Position numbers and translations under genes: made by a program | Assembly (NCBI GenBank): GCA_016748015.1 | Contig: JAAOMT010000134.1 | Coordinates: 1,371,726-1,435,725, forward strand | Direction of reading: 5' to 3' | Origin: Geosiphon pyriformis | Taxonomy: Eukaryota > Glomeromycota > Glomeromycetes > Archaeosporales > Geosiphonaceae | Length of the DNA stretch: 64,000 nucleotides | The notes under the pieces: model-generated | Databases searched by the model: none | The model's input: the letters and a program-made list of their open reading frames with translations, nothing else | Told to the model about the DNA's origin: nothing | Shown here: piece by piece, positions 1 to 9,038 of the stretch | Numbering within the stretch: position 1 is the first letter of the stretch | Layout: every line of letters starts with the position of its first letter

Positions 1-2712
1 GGTTTGGTTTGAGAAATTGTACTATTACTGGATGGTAAGTTTAGAGAAAGCATCAGCATTTTGATAATTTGCTCCTTTGCAGTGTTAAATATCATAGTTG
101 AATTTATCCAAGTGGAGTATCCAGCAAGTTATTTGTTTGTGTTCTAGCTTTTTTTTATTGCACAGCCAAACCAAGACTTGATGATCTATTACTACTAAGA
201 ATTTTACACCAAGAAAATATTGATCTTAGTAACTAGTAGTCCAAACTACTGCTAAATACTCTTGTTCAGTAACTGAATAGTTCTTTTCTGCTGGTGTGAG
301 AGATCTACTGACATATGCTATGGCATGTTTTCCGCCATTTTCATTTTTTTGTGAAAAAACAGCACTAAGTTCATAGCCAGATGTATCAGTATAGAGAATA
401 AAAGATTGGTCCAGATCAGGTTGCTTGAGAATTGGTTTAGTAACAAGTTTTTCTTTCAGAATTTTAAAAGCTTTTTGTTGATGAGTGCTTCAGTAATAAT
501 TAACATTTTTCCTGAGTAGCTGATTGAGAGGAAAGGCAATTTTGGAAAAATCCTTAATAAATTTGCAATAGTAAGAAGCCAAACCAAGAAAAAAGTGTAG
601 TTCAGGAACATTTATTAGTTGTCTAATGTTCTGAACTTTTTTAATTTTAGCTAAGTCAGAGAAGATTTCATTTTTTGTAATAAAATGACCAAGGAACTGG
701 GTGAATTGTTATTCAAAAAAAGATTTGATTAAGTTGATTTTAAGGCCAGCATTTCTGAGCAGGTCAAAAATCTTTTGTAAATGTTCAAGGTGTTCATCCC
801 AGATTTTTGAATATACCATTATGTCATCTAAATAAATCAGAACAAAGTTTTCTTTTACTAATTCAAACACTTTATCTATTAGGCATTGAAAAGTGGGAGG
901 AGCATTGATGAGACCAAAAAGCATGACTGTAAATTCATAGATGTCATACTTGGTGATGAAGGCAGTTTTTTTTCTACTTTTTGGATCCATCTCTATTTGC
1001 CAGAATTTAGCAGTTAAGTTAATGGTTGAGAAGAAAGCAGCACCATTGAATTTATCTAGCATTGCATCAATTTTGGGAAGTGGGTACATGTCTCTTATAG
1101 TGATGACATTTAGTTGGTGGTAGTCAATACAGAAGCACAGGGTTCCATCTTTCTTGGATACCACTACAACTGGGAAAGCCCATTCACTCTTGGTTTCTTG
1201 TATAAATCCAAGATCTTTTATCCAGTTTATCTTTTTTTTGATGAACTCATCATTGCATCTATTGAATTGATAAGGCTTTAAATAGATGGAACAAGTTTTT
1301 TTTGTGGTAATGGTGTGTTGTATCACATGGGTTTGTCCAGAAGTATCACTTTTTTTTGAGATAATTGGGCTATTTCTAGCCAACAGATTTTCAATGTCCA
1401 CTTTTCTTTCTTTAGGGGAAGGTTCTCTTTGTTTTACAACTAATAATTGGATTTCAGGTAGTTTATTCTCAAAAGACTTTTGTATTTCTTTAAGTTTTTC
1501 TTGAGGTATCAAGCTAATTGGTTTCTAATCTTTGTAATAGATTAGGCAGGATTTGCATTCATCACTTGGTGAATACAAAAATTTATTACACCAGCACTGT
1601 GTATAAGGACCATGCCATCAATAATTGTATTTGGCTTTCTTGCCAAGTTTTTTGTCAAAAGTTTTTCTGAGGATATTATAGTAGGGCCAGCAGATTAGCT
1701 TGCCATTTACCATAATTCCTTCTTTGTCAGTTTTAACATTGTCCAGTGGCTTGCCATTGCTGGTGAAAATAGTATAGACAAGTTTAGCAGTTTCTTCTTG
1801 TTCTTCTTGATCTTCTTTTTCATTGTTTTCATCATTATCTGACTTATCTGATTGTTTTTCTTTTTGGTTTTGTTTGGATACTGGAGGGATTGTCTAATGA
1901 CAGCACTTAACCATAATAGGTTTCTCACCACATCTGATGGTCAGCTTACAGAGTTCATAATCAAGCAAGGCTTTTGCTTTCTTAAACCATTTATTGGCAA
2001 CTATTATGGTGTATTCTTTGGCTTCAAATACTTCCATATCAGTTTCAATGCTGATGTCATTGATTCGGACAGAAACAGCTTTGGCTATGCCCAGATCTTT
2101 CTTCTTGTTACCATGTACATTGGTTATTGGTTTTGTGGATGGTTCATTAATTTTTCTGCCAATTGCTTCTAAAAAGTGTTTGGCAATAACACTAACAGAT
2201 GATCTACTGTTTAGGATCAGATCAATAAAATAACCAGCCACTTGGGCTTTACAAATAAGAGGAGTAATATTGCTGTTGTTAGCAAGTTTAGCTTGATGTG
2301 AATGTTTGTTGGTCTTTGGTGTCATTTTTTTGGATATTAATGATTTATGAAGATCTTTTCTGAACTGTAGGTGGGTCATTAGTTGACCAAATGTAATATG
2401 TACTGGGATTTTCATGAGATCTTTAACAACAAAATAAAAACCAGATTTTTGTATTATTTCTGGGGGTTCTAACTTTGGAAGATTCTTGAAAACTTTGGCC
2501 TTTGGTGGCTCATTGTTATCAGCAAATGATTTGAATGCTTTGTTTGAGTCCAAGACGAAATCAACCTTGGCTTTCTTCTTTTTTTTGGTTGATTCAGAGG
2601 TGTTGATTGCTAGTTTATCCATATCATGATCATCATTAGTTAGATTAAAAGCATAAAAAGAGTTTTCTTCTGGTTGGCTTGCACTTTTATCTTTTGGAGG
2701 TGCATCTATCAG
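1..2712 (-). pseudogene. pol of element A: protease, RT, partial RNase H
   Basis: Decayed pol in the -1 frame relative to gag. The protease core is near 2200-2235 (I read LNSRSS where an Asp-Ser-Gly catalytic triplet is expected, so Asp is now Asn). An acidic linker and a Cys cluster (about 1540-1900) precede RT. RT (1512-709) keeps the SEWAFPVV, FWQIEMDP, AFITKYD and FGLINAPPTFQ blocks. Its catalytic box is YLDD with both Asp codons present (823-828), the only intact one among six RT copies here. RNase H is readable from about 420 down to position 1 (YTDTSGY, then EQEYLAVVW). Scattered TAA/TAG/TGA codons break the frame. Not functional. Confidence 0.88.
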
Positions 2713-4259
2713 TTTAAAGGCTAATAAACAGTGGCTTCAACTAAGAGATCTTCTTCAAAAAAATTGATGTTAGCATGATTGGGTCTTTGATTAGGAACAT
2801 TGTTGTTGATGGTTTTGTTGTTTTGATTGTTATTGTTTCTAGAAGCTGGAGAAGGCAGGAGAGGATTGTTACAGTCTCTTGAGAAGTGTTCAATTAGTCC
2901 ATAGTGATAGCATACAGGTGGGCCGCAATTTTGCTGTCTTTAATATGGTGGTTGTTGGGGCTAATTGAAGTGGAGTTCAAATCTAGATTTTTCGGATTGT
3001 TGATTTTTTTTAACAGCTTGGGCTAAGAGTTCCAGTAACTAGACAAGATTAGCTGTGAGTTTATCTATTAACTGTTTATTTGGGTCTTGAGTTTGGGTAG
3101 CAAAAGAGGCAGCAGCCATTTGTGAAGCAAAAGCCATGGCAGAAGCAGGAGCAAAAACTGGAAGTGTAAATTCCAAATGCATCCTTTGGTTATCTTCAAT
3201 TTTTTGTGCCAGTTTAATAGCCATGTCCATTGTTGGGTTGTCTTTTAAAGCCAAGAGAGGCCAAAGAGTATATGATAGATTAGTTCTCAGTTCTTTTGTG
3301 AAAGAATGTATTTTTTGCTTTTCTGTTCAATTTCTTCCAGAGTCTACTCATTTAATGAGTTTTCTTATTGCTTTGGCATATTCTGTCACAACCTTATCAG
3401 GGCCTTGAATTCTCCTTTCTAATTCCATATGCCATTTTGAGATTAAGATAGGAGTTCTAAATTTAGTTTCAAACTGGGTTGTAAAAGAGGTGTTTTCTTT
3501 TCCAACATTAGTTGGTGTCCATCTAATTATTCAGTGTTGAGCATTGGCATCTGTTTCTTGTGAGAACCAGATAGCAGGAGAGCCTTGAAGATAGCCACCA
3601 ATGATTTGGAACTTGTATTCTTTATCATACTGGTTGGCTGTAACAGCTCTCTCAAAATTATCCAACCATTCAATTAGATCTTGTGCATCATCTTTAAATA
3701 GTAGTAGTGGGGTATTGTTTTTTTTTCTTAGAGCAGTTTGCATATCTTGGAGAGTGGCCAGAATGTTTGCTTGTATGGGATCATTAGCCATTGGTTCAGG
3801 GATAACTGTTTGTGTAGATGAGTCTGATTCACTTAATAAAAAGTCAAAAACAGAGACAGTTTGATAGCTTTCTTCTTTTGTTTTAAAAAAAGTTTCAGTT
3901 GCTTAATGGGCAGCAATCCAAATGTGGATTTAATAATTCAGATATTCGGAATTAAAGGGCTGTTGTTCAAAAGTTGTGAAGTATAAAAGTTGATTGATGC
4001 TGTTGTTTCTTTTTTCAAAGTTGTCTTCAAAATAAGTTTAATCAAAGTAATAAGTTGTATAGACTGTGTAGATTTCAGCTGAATGCTTGTTCAGAAACCA
4101 GTTCCAAAAATCTTAGAATTGTCTATTGGATTGATCTTTAATAGAGAAGCAAATCAAGCAGGAGGGCAAAGGATTGAGTTCAATAAAGTCTAGATTGTTT
4201 TTGTTGTATGCTTCAAAGTGTTCTTCTGATTATTGTGGCAGGTATAAATAATAACCCAT
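2709..4259 (-). pseudogene. gag of element A
   Basis: Starts at the ATG at 4259, the position equivalent to the clear start in C (14653). The N-terminal part is Gln/Asn/aromatic-rich; the capsid-like region (about 3791-3250) contains the ANQYDKEYKFQIIGGYLQGS block. A CCHC zinc knuckle follows near 2880-2925, with its His/Cys spacing partly lost by mutation. It ends at TGA directly after the TTTAAAC heptamer. Several in-frame stops are present, but all blocks stay in one frame. Confidence 0.85.
2712..2718 (-). promoter_or_regulatory. -1 frameshift heptamer TTTAAAC, element A
   Basis: The minus strand reads T TTA AAC in the gag frame, immediately followed by TGA (TGG in element C). The pol frame opens one base back, as canonical -1 slippage would give. 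The heptamer is identical in A, B, C and I although the flanking bases have diverged. Confidence 0.75.
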
Positions 4260-4311
4260 ACAATAAGAAACAGAGTGAATTTTGACAATCTTACAGAGAG
4301 CACCACTTTTA

Positions 4312-4978
4312 TGTTATGGATTGGAGTAACAAGTTAATGGATAGCAAGGGAGAACAGGATTGTAGGGTGATGAAAATAATCAAAGGGAATTCAACTTCAA
4401 AGAGCAAATTAAATAAGTATGGATTCAATGTACGAGATCAGTCTTATAAAATATCTCAGTCACTATTTTTTTTAAAAAGTAACTGGAGAATCTGAAGGTA
4501 GAGGAATAGTCCATACTGTTAACAAATGATTATGCCTGGTATAATTCTATGCCTCATGTCAGCACTCTTAGAATTTAATATTAAGTATTAGATGTGCTCT
4601 TCAGTCATGTTTTATTCAATAATCTTTAAATACTACACTTATACATTTCAGAAAAAAAGTAAGAATTAACCAACAAGTAATCTTTTATTCCAAGATGTTC
4701 AGATACTTGAAGGTAGAGAAAGAGAAAATTAGTGATAAGAGAAGAATTAAGATGAAAGTTGTTATTTTATTTATTCTTAATTATTTTGAACATGCTTTTC
4801 TATAGCTAAGAAATTCATTGCATATATAGTTGTCAAAAGTGGTTAATGATCAGGTCAACAACTAAGTCAATGATCAGGTCAATGGTCAGGTCATTGATTA
4901 AGTCAATGATTGTTATCTAAAAATAGTGTGGTTAATACATGTGATAATTAATAAGAAGTATAAGTTTCAATCATAACA
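4312..4978 (-). repeat. 5' LTR of element A
   Basis: Terminal dinucleotides fit TG...CA (TGTTAT start, CCATAACA end in element orientation). It contains the family-1 U3 array of TGATCA-centred 12-mers at about 4840-4915 and the TATATA box beside it. About 667 bp. It forms a near-palindrome with the LTR of B. Between the LTR and gag (4260-4311) is a decayed primer-binding site, TGGTGCTCTC. Confidence 0.93.
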
Positions 4979-4982
4979 ATAG

Positions 4983-5695
4983 TGTTATTGTTGAAACTTA
5001 TACTTCTTATTAATTATCACATGTATTAACCATTGATGTTATATAAATTAGCCACACTATTTTTAAAAAATGATTATTAATCTAATTATTGACCTGATCA
5101 TTAACTTGATTATTGACCTTATTATTAATCTGATCATTGATCTAGTTATTGATCTAATCATTGACTACTTTTGATAGCTATATAAGTGATGAATTTTTTA
5201 ACTGTAAAAAAGCATGTAGAAATTAAGGAAATAAAAAAAATAAAATAACAACTTTATCTCAATTCTTCTCTTATCACTAATTTCTCTTTTCCTACCTTCA
5301 AGTATTTGAACATCTTAGAATAAAAAATTATTTGTTGGTTATTTCTTACTCTTTTTTTGAAACATGTAATTACAGCATTTGAAGATTATTGAATAAAATG
5401 TAACTGAAGAGTACATCTGATACCTGATATTGAATTCTAAAAACACCAATGTGAAGCATAAAATTATACTAGTGTGTGATCATTTGTTGACAATACAGAC
5501 TATCTCTCTACTTTTAGATTTCTGGTTATCCTTGAAAAGTATAGTGACTGAAATATTTTATGAGATTAATCTTGTACAATAAATTCATACTTATTCAATT
5601 CACTCTTTAAAGTTGAAATCTCTTTGATTCCTTTTATTACTCTACAATCCTGTTTATTCTTGCTATCCATTAGCTTGTTACTCCAACCTGTAACA
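4983..5695 (+). repeat. 5' LTR of element B
   Basis: Begins TGTTATTGTTGAAAC and ends CCTGTAACA. U3 array of TGATCA/TGACC units at about 5082-5165, then TATATAAG at 5179-5186. The PBS that follows is degraded (TAGTGCTTCTTGTGAAG, from 5702). About 713 bp. Confidence 0.93.
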
Positions 5696-5747
5696 TAAAA
5701 GTAGTGCTTCTTGTGAAGTTGTCAAAATTCATTTTGTTTCCTATTGT

Positions 5748-7116
5748 ATGGGTGATTATTTATACCTGCCACAACAATCAGAAGAACACTTTGAAGCACA
5801 CAACAAAAACAATCTAGACTTTATTAAACTTAATCCTTTGCTCTCCTGCTTGATTTGCTTCTCTATTGAAAAACAATCTAGCAGATAATTCCAAGACTTT
5901 TGAAACTGGTTCCTAAACAAATATTTAGCTAAAACTTATACAGTTTATACAACCTATTATTTTGACCAAGCTTATTTTGAAGACAACTTTGAAGAAAAAA
6001 ACAACAATATCAATCAGCTCTTATATTCTATAATCTTTGAACAACAGCCTCCTGATTTCAAATATCTGAATCATTAAATCCACATTTGGATTACTGTTCA
6101 TCAATTAACTAAAACTTCCCTTGAAACAGAAAAAGAAAGCTATCAAACCACTTCCATTTTTAATCTTTTTTCAAGTGAATCAGAACACTTTACACAAACA
6201 GTTATACCTAAACCAATGGTTCAAGACCCTCTGCAACAAAACATTTTGATTGCTTTTCAAAGTATACCAACTGCTTTAGGGCAAAAAAACAACACACCAT
6301 TACCATTATTCAGAGATAATACTCAAGATTCAATTGAATGGTTAGATGACTTTGAGAGAGCTGCCACAGCAAACCAATATGATAATGAATACAAGTTTTA
6401 AATCATTAGTGGTTACCTTCAAGGCTCTCTTGCTACTTGGTTTTCACAAAAAACCAATGCTAATGCTTAGCAAAGAATCATTAGATGGACACCAGCAAAT
6501 GCTGGAGAAGATAATACTTCTTTTACTACTTAGTTTGAAACAAAATTTAGAATTCTTATCTTGATATTCAAATGGCACATAGAATTGGAAAAAAGAACCC
6601 AAGGCCCAGGAGAAATAGTAACTGAATATGCTTGCTCCTGCTTCTGTCATGGCTCCAGCTTCACAAATGGTTGCTATCTCTTTTGCCACTTACACTCAAG
6701 ACCCCAATAAACAATTAATAGACAGATTTACTGCTAACCTTGCTTGGCTATTAAAATCATTAGCTCAAGCAGTCAGAGACAACTAGCAACTTCAAAGACC
6801 CAGATTTGAACCCCATTTTAATCAGCACCAACAACTACCATATCAAAGACAACAAAATTGTGGTCCACTTATATGCTATTACTGTGAACTAACTGGACAC
6901 TTTTCCAGAGACTGCAACAATTCTTTATTGCCTTTTTCAGTTCCTAAAAATAATGACATCCAGAATAACAAACTTAACAATAATAATGTTCTCAATCAAA
7001 GACCCAATCATGTCAACATTAATTTCTTTGGAGAGGATCCCTTAGTTAAAGCTACTGTTTATCAATTTTTAAACTGGTGGGTGTATTTCCAAAGAGTAAA
7101 AGTGCAAGCCAATTAG
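5748..7116 (+). pseudogene. gag of element B, with internal deletion
   Basis: Starts at the ATG at 5748 (MGDYLYLPQQSEEHF-like). The capsid block at 6216-6401 is in one frame and the C-terminal part in another. Alignment by eye with element I shows about 221 bp missing around 6628-6634: the text jumps from the EY(T) block straight to the Ala/Pro stretch before the zinc knuckle. That size explains the frame change. The zinc knuckle (CYYCELTGHFSRDC) is at about 6870-6915. The usual gag stop after the slippery heptamer reads TGG here, so the frame runs on to TAG at 7114-7116. Confidence 0.85.
7068..7074 (+). promoter_or_regulatory. -1 frameshift heptamer TTTAAAC, element B
   Basis: TTTAAAC with TTA AAC in the local gag frame. 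The pol frame opens at the -1 position (CTG GTG GGT). Same place as in A, C and I. Confidence 0.72.
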
Positions 7117-7552
7117 AAAAAAATCTCTTTTTTGCTTTTAACCTAACTAATAACAATCATAATATGAATGAACTGGCAATTAATACCTTTGACTTGACAA
7201 GAAAGAAAAAGAAAACTAAGGTTGATTTTATTCTAGATTCCAACAAAGCCTTAACTTCCACCACTGACAACAATAAGCCATCAAAGACTAAAGTTTTTAA
7301 AAATTCTCCAAAGTTGGAACCTCCAAAAATAGTACAAAAATCTGGCCCCTACTCTGTTGTTAAAGATCTCATGAAAACCCCAGCACACATTACATTTGGC
7401 CAACTAATGACCCATTCACAGTTTAGAAAAGACCTTTGCAAATTATTGATACTAAAGAAAAAAACACCAAAAACTAACAAGCATTCTTATCAAGCTAGAC
7501 TTGCTGACAACAGCAATGTTACTCCTCTAATTTGCAAAGCCTAAGTGGCTGG
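7074..7552 (+). pseudogene. pol of element B, first segment (protease N-terminal region)
   Basis: In the -1 frame after the heptamer. It encodes the Lys-rich spacer (LTRKKKKTKVDF) and the conserved KSGPYSVVKDLMKTPAHITFGQLMTH block, and stops where element D inserted, just before the aspartic protease core. The last four bases, CTGG (7549-7552), are duplicated at 25509-25512. Confidence 0.85.
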
Positions 7553-7681
7553 TGTTACAAGTAATTATTTCTGGTGTTGAATTAAATAACAAATCTGTAA
7601 CTTGGTGCTAAAAGTTATTCGTGTTGATGTTATTAATCTGAAGGTTTTGTATCTAAAGGTTTCAGTTTGAGTTTTTTGTAT
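7553..7681 (-). repeat. 3' LTR of element D, distal segment
   Basis: TGTTACAAGTAATTATTTC start, colinear with 24673-24800 of the other LTR; interrupted at GTAT (7678-7681) by element C and continued at 15412. Confidence 0.92.
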
Positions 7682-8371
7682 TGTTACGGGTTGGAGTAAC
7701 AAGCTAACGAATAGCAAGGGAGAACAGTATTGTATGGTGATGGAAATAAACAAAGAAGGAATTACAATAAGGAAGCAAATTGAATAAGTAGGAATTCAAT
7801 ATGCATAATCAGTCTTATAAAAATCACAGTCGCTAATCTTTTCTTAAATTTGAAGGTAGAGGAATAGTCCGTGATTGTCAACAAGATAACACCACTGCTA
7901 TTATTCTATGCCTCAACTTGGCGATTCTTAGAATCAATAACAGGTATCATTGTACTTTTCAATCGTTTTTTTATTCAATAAATTACAAGAGCAAGCCAAT
8001 TGCTTCTCAGGCTAATTCTAACAAATACAAATCAAAAAGAGAAAAAGATAAGGTATGTAAATGCCAACAAGTAGATACTTGAAGGTAAAAAAAGGGGAAT
8101 AAGCAATTATGAGAGGAAGTAATTGATATTGTTTATTTCGTTACTTTGATCATGTTTTTTTACAGCTAAGGGAATTATTGCTTATATAGCTATCTAAAGT
8201 GGTCAATAACCAAATCAACGATCAGGTCAATAATCAGGTCAACAATCAGGTCAATAATCAGGTCATTGATCAGATCAATGATCACTATCTAAAAATAGGG
8301 TGGCTAATTATATGACATCAGTGGCTAATACATGTGATAATTAATAAAAACTATGTGTTTTAACCATAACA
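7682..8371 (-). repeat. 3' LTR of element C
   Basis: 690 bp. TATA box at 8181-8188 (plus-strand cttatata) next to the TGATCA array (about 8200-8285). It differs from the 5' LTR almost only by transitions and retains several CpGs that are CpA or TpG in the other LTR. Its first bases (in element orientation) encode the last codons of ORF3. Confidence 0.94.
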
Positions 8372-8997
8372 TTATCCTTTCCAAAGAGATTGAGCTCTGG
8401 CAAAATCAAACTATTTATGGGATAGTCTATGTGAAAGGTTTTGTTTAACTCAAAACTAACTAGTTTGTTGAAGTCTTTTGTGGATAGAGTATATAGTACT
8501 TGAGACAAAATAAGCTTTGTATCCAAGAAACCAAATCTTTGTATAAGAGTTCTGGCTCTTCTAGCAATGGTCAAAACTCTTGGGACATCCAATCGTATAA
8601 TGCCCAAAATTTCCACTTGTATCTCTGAAGTTGTTTTCTTCATGAGCTTCATGTCTTTTATGATTTTACCAAGATGACCATAGAGTTCTAGTTGTCTTCC
8701 ATATGACAAGTTTTTGTCTATGGGCAAGATTTCTTGTATTGTTTTTCCAATTGTGCTGGAAGGTGAAAGTATTGCTACTGTTATGCTTTCCAGCAGGTAT
8801 TTATCCATTTTGCCACCAATTCTTTCTCTTCTGGTAGTTGTTTTCTTTGGTCTAATAACAGTGTGAGTTTTACTGTTGTCTGTTATAGTGGTTTGTTTTC
8901 TGATAGTCAGAGTAGCATTTGGATAGTTCTTGATCCAATACTCATGGAGAGTATAGAAAGTGTTTTGAATGTTTTAATCCAGGAAATAATTGTTCAT
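8341..8997 (-). pseudogene. ORF3 of element C: conserved protein downstream of integrase, function unknown
   Basis: 218 codons plus stop, starting at the ATG at 8997, 41 nt after the pol stop (9039-9041) and in a different frame from pol. One in-frame TAA near 8980 replaces a CAA seen in B and I. The order is an N-terminal helical-looking stretch (FYTLHEYWIKNYPN), a basic Thr/Lys/Arg patch (RPKKTTTRR), then a long predicted-helical C-terminal half (LSYGRQLELYG, LTIARRARTLIQRFG). I see no signal peptide or clear membrane span, so I do not call it env. The last codons lie in the 3' LTR. Copies in B and I are exactly the same length (657 nt), and J differs by one base. Family 2 has a similar-sized ORF at the same place. 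Possible roles (accessory Gag-like, nucleic-acid binding, integrase partner) are guesses. Confidence 0.7.
8372..8382 (-). promoter_or_regulatory. polypurine tract, element C
   Basis: The minus strand reads GGAAAGGATAA immediately before the 3' LTR TGTTAT, in the position expected for the plus-strand DNA primer. It overlaps ORF3 codons. Confidence 0.6.
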
Positions 8998-9038
8998 GTC
9001 GATTGAAGATACCTCTGTTTTGGGAATGATGCATTTAT

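Larger units (their letters stand above)
1..4978 (-). mobile_element. Ty3/gypsy element A, family 1, 3' part outside window
   Basis: Reading leftward: 5' LTR (4312-4978), gag, frameshift heptamer, protease, RT and part of RNase H; integrase, ORF3 and 3' LTR lie beyond the left edge. Gag stays in one frame from its ATG to the heptamer and pol stays in the -1 frame afterwards, so damage is by point substitution only. It lies head to head with element B, 4 bp away. The right boundary is set by the LTR end (TGTTAT at 4978 on the minus strand). It probably sits inside element E, whose 5' half resumes to the right of B; this is inference because A's other end is not visible. Confidence 0.9.

Noticed and set aside
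4312-5695. A single large foldback element or MITE
   Set aside because: Each arm is a complete LTR followed by its own PBS and gag in divergent directions, so these are two retrotransposons.
7565-7753. 62-codon minus-strand ORF over the D/C boundary
   Set aside because: Spans the junction of D's LTR and C's LTR; non-coding repeat sequence.
8341-8997. ORF3 as an envelope protein
   Set aside because: Position fits env, but I see no signal peptide, transmembrane segment, glycosylation cluster or furin-like site.
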